From: Corallococcus sp. NCRR | GTDB lineage: Bacteria > Myxococcota > Myxococcia > Myxococcales > Myxococcaceae | Assembly: GCF_026965535.1 (NCBI RefSeq) | Contig: NZ_CP114039.1 | Coordinates: 6,138,001 to 6,202,000 of the forward strand | Direction: 5' to 3' | Length of the DNA: 64,000 nt | In this document: positions 57,566 to 64,000 of the stretch, piece by piece | Layout of the letters: every line of letters starts with the position of its first letter | Numbering within the stretch: position 1 is the first letter of the stretch | Notes under the pieces: model-generated | What the model saw: the letters and a program-made list of their open reading frames with translations, nothing else | Told to the model about the DNA's origin: nothing | Databases searched by the model: none | Position numbers and translations under genes: made by a program

Positions 57566-59208
57566 GTCGCCATCCCTTGTTCCAGGTGCTGCCAGAACTC
57601 GGGCTGCGTCCCCGCACGGTGGCCTTCGCAGTCGCGCTCGGGACGGCCGCGCTCTTCGCCTCGACGGCGCTGGGCGCGTTGTCCGCGTGGCTGATCGCGC
57701 GCGCGGCCGAGATGCCGCCGGTGCTCGACCTCACGCTCGCCATCGTCGGCGTGCGGGCCCTGGGGCTTTCGCGCGCGGGCCTCCGCTACGCCCACCGGCT
57801 CGTCGCGCACGAACTGGCCCTGGGAGGCATGGCTCGGCTGAGGGCGAAGCTCGTCGACGCGCTCGCGCGGGGGCCGCTTCCCCGGGTCCTCGGCCTCAAG
57901 CGCGGTGACCTCGTCGCGCGGCTCGGCGGTGACGTGGACGCGGTGGGTGAGGCGGTCATCCGCTCACTCGTGCCCATGGCCATCGCGGCCGGTGTCGGTG
58001 TGGGCAGCGTCGTATTGCTCGCCTTCTTCCTCCCGGCGGCGGCGGGGGCCCTGGCCGTGTGCCTGGCCGTCGCGGGGGGCGTGGCGCCCTGGATGAATGC
58101 GCGCGCGCTGGCCCTCGCGGAGAAGGCGTCGTCGGCCACCCGGACGCATCAGCTGTCCACCGCCCTGGAGCTGCTCGAAGGCGCGGCGGAGTGGAGGGTT
58201 TCGGGACGAGCGCCAGTGTTGCTTGAAGTCCTGCGCGAGGATGACCTCCGCCTGGAGCGCCTCTGTGCGCGAGCCGCTCGCTGGACCGCCGCCGCGACCT
58301 TCCTGCTGCATGGCGCGTGGAGCGCGAGCGTAGGGGCGGCGCTCGTCCTCGGCTTCGCGGCGCTCGGACGCGGAGCGCTCTCCCAGGTGGAGCTCTGTGT
58401 CGTCGTGCTCGTGCCGCTCGGTGCGTTCGAGGCCCTTCAGACCATGCCCGCGGCGCTGACCCAGTTGCTGCGCTCGACCGAGGCGGCCCGGCGGCTGCTT
58501 CCGTTCCTCGAGACACCCGAGGCGGAGACTCCATCCGCCGCGCTCGCAGCTCCCGCGCCAGCGGGCCCCTTGCGCGCGGAGGGACTCGCGTGTGGCTGGC
58601 CAGATCGAAGCGCCGCCATCTCGGGCATCGACCTCACCGTGCGGCGGGGCAGGTCGCTCGCCCTCACCGGGCCCAGCGGGAGCGGAAAGACGACGCTGCT
58701 GCTGAGCCTCGCGGGGCACCTCCCTCCGAAGGAGGGGAGGGTGAAGCTCGGCGACGTCTCGCTCGAGGACGTGAGCGAGCAGCGTCGCGTGGAGTTGCTG
58801 CACTGCTTGACCGAGGATGCGCACCTCTTCGACACCACCCTGCGAGAGAACCTCCGGGTCGTGCGCGCGACGCTCACCGACGACGAGGCCATCGCGGCGC
58901 TGCGCAAGGCTGGGCTGGGGGAATGGTACGCACGGCAGCCGCGGGGGCTCGACACGCCCCTTGGCCGCGGGGGCGAGGCCATCTCGGGAGGCGAGAGGCG
59001 GCGCGTGCTCCTCGCGCGGGCCTGGCTCTCGGAGGCCCCCTGGCTCCTGCTCGATGAGCCCACCGAGCATCTCGATCCGCGCACCGCGGCACGCGTGATG
59101 CGAGACCTCAACGGGATGAAGGCGCACGGGCGCGGCCTGGTGGTCGTCACGCATGACGCGGACGTGGCACGCGCGCTGGACAGCGTCCACGCACTCGCGC
59201 CGGCCTGA
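57562..59208 (+). CDS. cydC: CydC, thiol-reductant ABC exporter subunit
   Basis: Second half of the CydDC exporter, 548 residues: membrane domain (residues 20-300; LSAWLIARAAEMPPVL and RYAHRLVAHELAL are typical of CydC) and ATPase domain with Walker A GPSGSGKTT near 370, signature ISGGERRRVLLAR near 473 and LLLDEPTEHLD near 495. ATG 57562 in the last repeat copy is the start that gives a full-length N-terminus (MSRHPLFQVLPELGLRPRTV); earlier copies are out of frame. Translation probably depends on the chain of ATGA overlaps from cydD. Confidence 0.94.
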   Translation: MSRHPLFQVLPELGLRPRTVAFAVALGTAALFASTALGALSAWLIARAAEMPPVLDLTLAIVGVRALGLSRAGLRYAHRLVAHELALGGMARLRAKLVDALARGPLPRVLGLKRGDLVARLGGDVDAVGEAVIRSLVPMAIAAGVGVGSVVLLAFFLPAAAGALAVCLAVAGGVAPWMNARALALAEKASSATRTHQLSTALELLEGAAEWRVSGRAPVLLEVLREDDLRLERLCARAARWTAAATFLLHGAWSASVGAALVLGFAALGRGALSQVELCVVVLVPLGAFEALQTMPAALTQLLRSTEAARRLLPFLETPEAETPSAALAAPAPAGPLRAEGLACGWPDRSAAISGIDLTVRRGRSLALTGPSGSGKTTLLLSLAGHLPPKEGRVKLGDVSLEDVSEQRRVELLHCLTEDAHLFDTTLRENLRVVRATLTDDEAIAALRKAGLGEWYARQPRGLDTPLGRGGEAISGGERRRVLLARAWLSEAPWLLLDEPTEHLDPRTAARVMRDLNGMKAHGRGLVVVTHDADVARALDSVHALAPA

Positions 59209-59373
59209 CGCCCGCCAGCGACCGGGAGCGGCATTGGAAGAATGGGCGGCGCCGCCGCGAGTCTATTCCGGAGCCCAGCCGTCTTCGGCCCGCCCTATCA
59301 CAGGCACGCTGGAAGGCAGCCGGGCGGCATGTCTGGATTTCCGCCGCTCTCCCCGGTCCATAGCTTGTCGGGC

Positions 59374-61131
59374 ATGAGAACCCCCTCCCGTCACGTGCTT
59401 TGGATGGTGCTGCTCTTTTCCACCACCGTCGCCGCGCAATCCGCCCCGCGCGTCTGGGGCGAGACCGCGACCACGAAGATAAGACCCGGCACCGAGCCAG
59501 GTCCTCGAGCCGCGCTGCAACTGGTTGCAGCGCGCAATGAGTTTGTCTCCTTCCAGGTAGGGCTCCACGGCGGAAGGGCAGGGCTCACGGGGGTCCGCGC
59601 AAGCCTGGGCGCCCTTCAGGGACCGGGGAACATCGGGGGCCGCGACATCACGCTCTATCAGGAGACCTTTCTCGACATCACCCGGAGCTCCACCGGGAAC
59701 TCCGAGCTGGGGCGCTGGCCAGACGGGCTGACTCCAGACAGGGATGAGAGCGTGGGAGAGAAGCGCCAGGCCTTCCCCTTCGACGTCCCCGCGGGCGAGG
59801 CCCGCGCCATCTGGGTGGATGTGCTTGTCCCGAAGAATGCCCCTCCGGGCCACTACAAGGGCACCGTACAGGTGACCGCGGACCATGGCTTTCAGTCGAA
59901 GGTGCAGGTCCACCTCACCGTCGTCGACGCACTCATGCCGAGCACGGCCTCGTTGAGGTCCGCCTTCCTCCTGTGGCCGCCGCATGTCTGTCTTGCCTAT
60001 ACCGGCACCCCGGCATGCGGCGAAGAGACGCTGGTGCCACTGCTCCAGAAGTTCCACCGGCTCGCCCTCGAACACCGCATCTCCCTGGCCAGCGCCTTTC
60101 CGCGTCGGCCGGGCGAGGCGACCTGGAGCCTGCCGGACTGGGAGACCTTCGAGGAGAACTGGGGCCCGTTCCTCGACGGCACCGCTCCCTCGCGATTGGA
60201 GGGAGCGCGGATGACCAGCTGGCAGTACCTGGGCCCGGCCACGGCCGAGGGCCTCGCGGAGTTCCAGGAGGAAGCCCGGAAGCGCGACTGGCTGTCGCGG
60301 GCCTTCGACTACGTCGGTGACGAGCCGCCGTATGGCATTACCTTCGAAGCCGTGGAGGAGCGCGCCACCCTGTCGCGCCAGGCGGCGCCCGAGGTCCGCA
60401 CGCTCCTCACCTCCACGGCGCAGGACATGGAGACGTACCAACTGCTCGGCCTCATCGACACCATCGTCGTCCTCGACAACTTCCTGGACGGGACGAAGCC
60501 GCCCTACGTGGGAAACCAGGTGGAGCACTACACGGACTTCCTCTCGCAACCCCACCGGGAGCTCTGGACCTATCAGAGCTGCATGTCCCACGGCTGCGTG
60601 GCCGAGGACGCACCGCCGGAGAACCAACCGGGACAGGGGTGGCCCTCCTATATGGCGGACCGGCCGGCCACGAAGGCGCGCGCCCAGGAGTGGGTGTCCT
60701 TCCTGGCGGGCGCCACGGGCGAGCTCTACTACCAGACGGTGGGGATGCTCTCCACGGCCTGGACGAACCAGTACCGCTTCAATGGCAACGGAGACGGAAC
60801 GCTCTTCTACCCGGGGACCGCCGAGCGAATCGGAGGGGCCACGAACGTGCCGGTGCCCTCCATCCGGCTCAAGCTCATCCGGCTCGGCGTCCAGGACTTC
60901 GAGTGGCTCAAGGCCGTGAGCGACGCGGGTGACCCGGCTTTCGCGCGGCGCGTGGCGCAGAGGCTCGTCCCCTCGGCCTGGCGTGTGCCGGATGACGGGG
61001 CCGCGTTCGACGAGGCCCGCCTGTGCCTCATCCGGCGCTACCTCGAGCTCCAGGGCAAGCGGGATCTCGCCCCGGAGTTCTCCGCCCGGTGTCCGGGCTC
61101 CGCCAACGCCACGTCCCAGCCGGGCCCGTGA
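59374..61131 (+). CDS. secreted DUF4091-type protein
   Basis: A 585-residue exported protein with signal peptide MRTPSRHVLWMVLLFSTTVAAQ. The N-terminal third is a beta-rich domain (LQLVAARNEFVSFQVGLHG, DVLVPKNAPPGHYKGTVQVTAD). The remainder looks like a glycosidase-like barrel ending in the DUF4091 region (GELYYQTVGML, NGDGTLFYPG, IRLKLIRLGVQDFEWLKAV), which accompanies putative glycoside hydrolases. FDYVGDEPPYG probably holds an active-site acid pair. Substrate unknown. ATG 59374 is chosen for the signal peptide; ATG 59329 is possible. It lies 165 bases after cydC. Confidence 0.82.
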   Translation: MRTPSRHVLWMVLLFSTTVAAQSAPRVWGETATTKIRPGTEPGPRAALQLVAARNEFVSFQVGLHGGRAGLTGVRASLGALQGPGNIGGRDITLYQETFLDITRSSTGNSELGRWPDGLTPDRDESVGEKRQAFPFDVPAGEARAIWVDVLVPKNAPPGHYKGTVQVTADHGFQSKVQVHLTVVDALMPSTASLRSAFLLWPPHVCLAYTGTPACGEETLVPLLQKFHRLALEHRISLASAFPRRPGEATWSLPDWETFEENWGPFLDGTAPSRLEGARMTSWQYLGPATAEGLAEFQEEARKRDWLSRAFDYVGDEPPYGITFEAVEERATLSRQAAPEVRTLLTSTAQDMETYQLLGLIDTIVVLDNFLDGTKPPYVGNQVEHYTDFLSQPHRELWTYQSCMSHGCVAEDAPPENQPGQGWPSYMADRPATKARAQEWVSFLAGATGELYYQTVGMLSTAWTNQYRFNGNGDGTLFYPGTAERIGGATNVPVPSIRLKLIRLGVQDFEWLKAVSDAGDPAFARRVAQRLVPSAWRVPDDGAAFDEARLCLIRRYLELQGKRDLAPEFSARCPGSANATSQPGP

Positions 61132-61155
61132 CGCCCGTGCCTCCCGCCTGCGGCC

Positions 61156-63003
61156 TCAGCGCCGGGTTGGCGGCTGGAATGCGGGCACCTTCACCGTCCT
61201 CAGGTCATGGTCATCCGCGGGGTCGAGGAACTCCGTCTTCCCGTCCTCGCTATTGATGACGCCCACCGTGAAGGACGTGTCGGTGAACTGCACGAGCAGG
61301 AAGGTGTGCATGTCGGAGGAGCCGCTCAGGAACACAGGGATCTTCGTGTCTGTCACCTGGGTCCTGTAGCCATGATCCTCATGGATGTGGCCGGCGAAGA
61401 TGGCCACCACGTTCTGCCCTTTGATGGCCTCCAGGAACGCCGGGTCGTCCTGCTTCATGTGCTCCCCGTAGTCATGCATGTTGAGGATGATCTTGCGGCC
61501 CGCGGCGGTCGCGTCGGCCAGATCCTTCTTCAGCCAGTCGATGGACGGGGAGATGTCGATGGCCTTCGCCGAGTACGTTGGGTAGTTGTGGAGCTGCACG
61601 AAGTGATAGCTCCCCTGGTTCCACGAGTACGCGAGGCTCCGCTTTTCGAAGCTCTGGATGAGGGAGGCCGGGAAGTTGGGCACTTTGTCGCAGTGGATCA
61701 TCGTCTTGATGAAGTCCCGGGCGTTGGCCGCCGCGCCGTTGCTCCCGAGCGTGAGGTAGTAGGGCGGTTCGAGCCACCAGCCATCCCCCAGGTTGTTGGC
61801 GTAGTCGTGATTGCCCAGGCCGATGAAGAGCGGCCAGCGCAGGGTGCCCGGCAGCGTGTAGTAGCGCTCGAAGAGGTCCACCTGCCAGTCGAACCAGTAC
61901 GCCGTCAGGTCTCCATTGATGATGACGCCCCGGGGCTTCTGGATGGGCGCGCCGCCTCCCTCGATGTTCGGCGCGGAGGGCCACACTCCGGTGGTGCCCG
62001 GCTGGAGCGGATTGGACGCGCGTTGGATGTCATTCATCGCCCGGACCTGGTCGCTGTTGGCGCGTTTGGAGTTGCGCTTCGTGCACTTGTCGTCGTCACA
62101 CGGCGGCGAGTCCTTCCACCAGGGGAACTGGGGGTCGGAGGCGATGATCATCGTGAAGGCGTTGAGGTCCGACACCGGAGGCATTGTCTTGGTGAAGCTC
62201 GGCGTCGCGCAGGTAGGGGGGACCGTCCCCGCGCCCCGGCCATAGGAGTCCTTCGGGATGATGTGCGCGTCCTTGCGGCACAGCGCGCCGTCGTCCTTGT
62301 AGCCGTCCGGGCATGACGTCCAGCACACCGGGCCGACGCCGTGGTAGCTGGCCTTGCACTTCAGATAGCAGAGCGCGCCGTCCTGTTCCTCGTCGGCGCC
62401 GCAGGTGTGCATGGGGCTGCCCGCGCCCCGGCCATAGGAGTTCTTGGCGAAGATGTGGGCGTCCCGCCAGCAGGTGCAGCCATCGTTCCTGTAGCCCGAA
62501 GGGCAGCGAGAGCAGCCCTTGTCAAAGGTCAGGCCGCACTTGTCATACGCGGCGCAGCGCGAGGTGTTGGCGCTCTTGGCCTTCGCATCGCGCCGGCACA
62601 GGGCCCCGTCGTCCTTGTAGCCGTCCGGGCACTTCTGCCAGCACACCGGGCCCACGCCATCGTAATTCGTCCTGCACTTCGGGTAGCACAGCCCGCCATC
62701 CTGCTCTTGTTTGTCGCCGCACCCGAACAGCGTGCCGGCCCCGCGGCCATAGGAGTCCTTCGGGATGATGTGCGCGTCCTTGCGGCACAGCGCGCCATCA
62801 TCCTTGTAGCCGTCCGGGCAGTCTGCCCAGCAGACCGGGCCCACGCCCTTGAAGTCTTCCTTGCACCGCTCGTAACAGAGCCCGCCTTCGTAGTGCTTCC
62901 CGCGGTTGCAGGTCGTCTCCACGTTGCGAGGCTCTTCGTCCGCGCCGGAGCGGACCGGCACACCCACGCACAGCATCGCGAGCAGCAGCCACGCGCTCTT
63001 CAT
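61156..63003 (-). CDS. secreted metallophosphoesterase with Cys-rich repeats
   Basis: A 615-residue exported protein (signal peptide MKSAWLLLAMLCVGVPVRSG). Residues about 30-280 are Cys-rich repeats with the formula GGLCY..C...GVGPVCW..CPDGYKDDGALCRKDAH followed by SYGRGAG. From about 290 there is a calcineurin-like phosphoesterase: IIASDPQFPWW (metal Asp), VIINGDLTAYW, GLGNHDYANN, LNMHDYGEH and FAGHIHEDH supply the usual metal ligands. Similar Cys-rich repeats are, from memory, common in secreted proteins of protists and oomycetes, so a eukaryotic connection is possible. It converges on the DUF4091 gene; the histidine kinase ends 200 bases upstream. Confidence 0.88.
   Translation of the reverse strand: MKSAWLLLAMLCVGVPVRSGADEEPRNVETTCNRGKHYEGGLCYERCKEDFKGVGPVCWADCPDGYKDDGALCRKDAHIIPKDSYGRGAGTLFGCGDKQEQDGGLCYPKCRTNYDGVGPVCWQKCPDGYKDDGALCRRDAKAKSANTSRCAAYDKCGLTFDKGCSRCPSGYRNDGCTCWRDAHIFAKNSYGRGAGSPMHTCGADEEQDGALCYLKCKASYHGVGPVCWTSCPDGYKDDGALCRKDAHIIPKDSYGRGAGTVPPTCATPSFTKTMPPVSDLNAFTMIIASDPQFPWWKDSPPCDDDKCTKRNSKRANSDQVRAMNDIQRASNPLQPGTTGVWPSAPNIEGGGAPIQKPRGVIINGDLTAYWFDWQVDLFERYYTLPGTLRWPLFIGLGNHDYANNLGDGWWLEPPYYLTLGSNGAAANARDFIKTMIHCDKVPNFPASLIQSFEKRSLAYSWNQGSYHFVQLHNYPTYSAKAIDISPSIDWLKKDLADATAAGRKIILNMHDYGEHMKQDDPAFLEAIKGQNVVAIFAGHIHEDHGYRTQVTDTKIPVFLSGSSDMHTFLLVQFTDTSFTVGVINSEDGKTEFLDPADDHDLRTVKVPAFQPPTRR
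62221..62911 (-). repeat. coding repeats, Cys-rich units
   Basis: Three good and one diverged copy of a Cys-rich unit within the metallophosphoesterase gene. The segment encoding DGALCRKDAHIIPKDSYGRG occurs twice at protein level (near 62230-62310 and 62750-62830), and GVGPVCW occurs three times. One unit is replaced by a variant (GCSRCPSGYRNDGCTCWRD). Confidence 0.85.
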
Positions 63004-63203
63004 GTCACGTCCCCCTCTTGCGGTCTCGTGCACCGGGACCGGGATGGGACGCCGACAGAGCAATCCAGGCGCCAACCCCGCTGCTCACGGCGGTCCGGAG
63101 TGTTTCATCGGGCCGGTGCCGCGCGCCGTGCGTCCGTTGCGTACGCAGCGAACGCGACACGCGTTGCGTCCGCACGCAGGCCCCGTGCTACCGCCACCGG
63201 AGC

Positions 63204-64000
63204 TCAGCTTGCCGGGGGCACGTCCAGCGGCAGCACCGTGACGAGGGTGGCGCCTCCACCCTCCGTGGGCTCCAGGTGGATGCTCCCTCCGTGGGCCTCC
63301 GCGATGTGGCGGGCCATCCACAGGCCCAGCCCGAAGCCGCCATGGTGGTTCGCGGGGACCGCGCGCTCGAAGCGCCCGAAGACGCGCTCCTGGTCCTCCG
63401 GCCCAACACCGTCGCCATGGTCCCGGACCGCGAGGCTCACCCGGCCCGCCGCGCTCGCCACGCGGACCTCTACGGGCCTGCCCGTCCCGAACTTGAGCGC
63501 GTTGTCCACGAGGCTGTCGAGCAACTGGTCCAACCTCGCGCGGTCGTAGTGCCCCACCACCGGCAGGGGCGCATCGAGCGTCAGCACGCAGTCCGCGCGA
63601 AGCGCCTTCTCCCGAGATCGCTCCACCACGGCGGCCGCGAGCCGCGCCAGGTCGATCTCCTCACGTGAGAGGTCCAGCGGCCCGGTGACGAACTCCGACA
63701 CGTCCACCAACTGCTCCACCAGGCGCGCCAGGCGCTGGAGGTGCTTCTCCGTCGCCCGTGCCTTGACCCGCGTGGCCTCCGCCGTCACGTCCGCGGCCGG
63801 GACGTCCAGGCCGCGCACCAGGGACTGGATGTTGAGCGACAGGGCGCTCACGGGCGTGCGCAGTTCATGGCTGACCAGCCGGAGGAACTCGTCCCGCGTC
63901 CGCACGGACTCGCGCAGCGCGTCCCGTTCCACCTCGTTGCGGACCACCTCCCGGCGCACGCGGGCCATCTCCAACTGGGTGCGCACCCGCACCAGCAGCT
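63204..64000 (-). CDS. sensor histidine kinase, partial at window edge
   Basis: C-terminal 265 residues of a two-component sensor kinase; the frame is open to the window end, so the N-terminus lies outside. Seen are a coiled coil (RREVVRNEVERDALRE), the H box DEFLRLVSHELRTPVSALS with the phospho-accepting His, the N box LVDNALKFG, the D/G box DHGDGVGPEDQERVFGRFER and GGFGLGLWMARHIAEAHGG. Input domains cannot be seen. The 200 bases between its stop and the metallophosphoesterase start are rich in GCGT/ACGC inverted words but hold no clear single signal. Confidence 0.92.
   Translation of the reverse strand, partial: LLVRVRTQLEMARVRREVVRNEVERDALRESVRTRDEFLRLVSHELRTPVSALSLNIQSLVRGLDVPAADVTAEATRVKARATEKHLQRLARLVEQLVDVSEFVTGPLDLSREEIDLARLAAAVVERSREKALRADCVLTLDAPLPVVGHYDRARLDQLLDSLVDNALKFGTGRPVEVRVASAAGRVSLAVRDHGDGVGPEDQERVFGRFERAVPANHHGGFGLGLWMARHIAEAHGGSIHLEPTEGGGATLVTVLPLDVPPAS

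Larger units (their letters stand above)
57234..57626 (+). repeat. four 98-bp tandem copies of the cydD/cydC junction
   Basis: Units begin at about 57234, 57333, 57431 and 57529 (99, 98 and 98 bp apart). Each holds the end of cydD (SLxxLAEAA) and the first 20 codons of cydC (MSRHxLxQxLPELGLR), with GGAGGCCGCATGAG at the joint. ATGs fall at 57267, 57366, 57464 and 57562. Sequence divergence among copies shows the event is not brand-new. Because the unit is 98 bp, a reading frame opened at one ATG ends at the TGA overlapping the next ATG, keeping the coupling. Confidence 0.92.

Noticed and set aside
63004..63203. Strong terminator or operator in GCGT/ACGC-rich stretch
   Set aside because: Inverted words overlap and are imperfect; no single stable stem with a T run could be defined.

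Overview
The window is uniformly very GC-rich with strong third-position G/C bias. It carries features typical of large myxobacterial genomes: WD40/STAND signalling giants, caspase-like proteases, several sigma factors and many lineage-specific hypothetical genes. It is most likely a Myxococcaceae chromosome (Myxococcus/Corallococcus/Pyxidicoccus type). The genus is inferred from style, since no rRNA or marker gene is present. I see no tRNA, rRNA, CRISPR array or insertion sequence, and no gene-free stretch longer than 300 bases.

Layout. 0.1-6 kb: an ECF sigma factor with an alpha/beta hydrolase, two unknown small proteins, an NmrA-like reductase behind a SETD3/LSMT-like SET methyltransferase, and a second small sigma factor. 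6-10.4 kb: a polyhydroxybutyrate locus, phaB-phaC on the minus strand and a divergent DUF3734-type patatin with a phasin-like helical protein; PhaC carries an unusual repeat insertion. 10.4-13.6 kb: a caspase-fold (C25-like) protease, two small related proteins and a GH19 enzyme. 13.6-28 kb: a divergent signalling/export locus. Its left arm is sensor-MFS, ABC-type binding protein, CHAT-STAND-WD40 protease and perhaps GH19. Its right arm is porin, membrane sensor, sensor-MFS, ATP-grasp ligase and binding protein. Almost every gene junction is overlapping, and a palindrome lies between the arms.

28-31.3 kb: three poorly known genes. 31.4-36 kb: a three-gene biosynthetic operon (PLP decarboxylase, GT-B-like protein, carrier-thioesterase fusion with altered catalytic residues) behind a likely sigma-54 promoter with upstream palindromes. 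36-38.9 kb: an A/T-richer gene for a deaminase-fold protein, divergent from a bacterial pepsin-like protease. 39-46.2 kb: sugar metabolism (GH15 glucoamylase-like enzyme, phosphoketolase, class I aldolase, double HAD protein). 46.2-51.5 kb: an unknown protein, then a 1274-residue protein with five annexin repeats and a zeta-toxin-like kinase at its C-terminus, followed by a small gene that is a good candidate for its neutraliser.

51.5-59.2 kb: hemN and cydA-cydB-cydD-cydC, respiration with cytochrome bd. The cydD/cydC junction has been amplified into four 98-bp tandem copies that keep ATGA stop/start coupling. 59.3-64 kb: a secreted DUF4091 protein, a secreted metallophosphoesterase with eukaryote-like Cys-rich repeats, and the C-terminal part of a histidine kinase cut by the window edge.

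The best candidates for undescribed biology are the annexin-zeta protein with its small partner and the 13-28 kb sensor-MFS/ATP-grasp/CHAT-STAND locus. Next come the caspase-like protease with its two small partners, the carrier-thioesterase operon and the amplified cyd junction.
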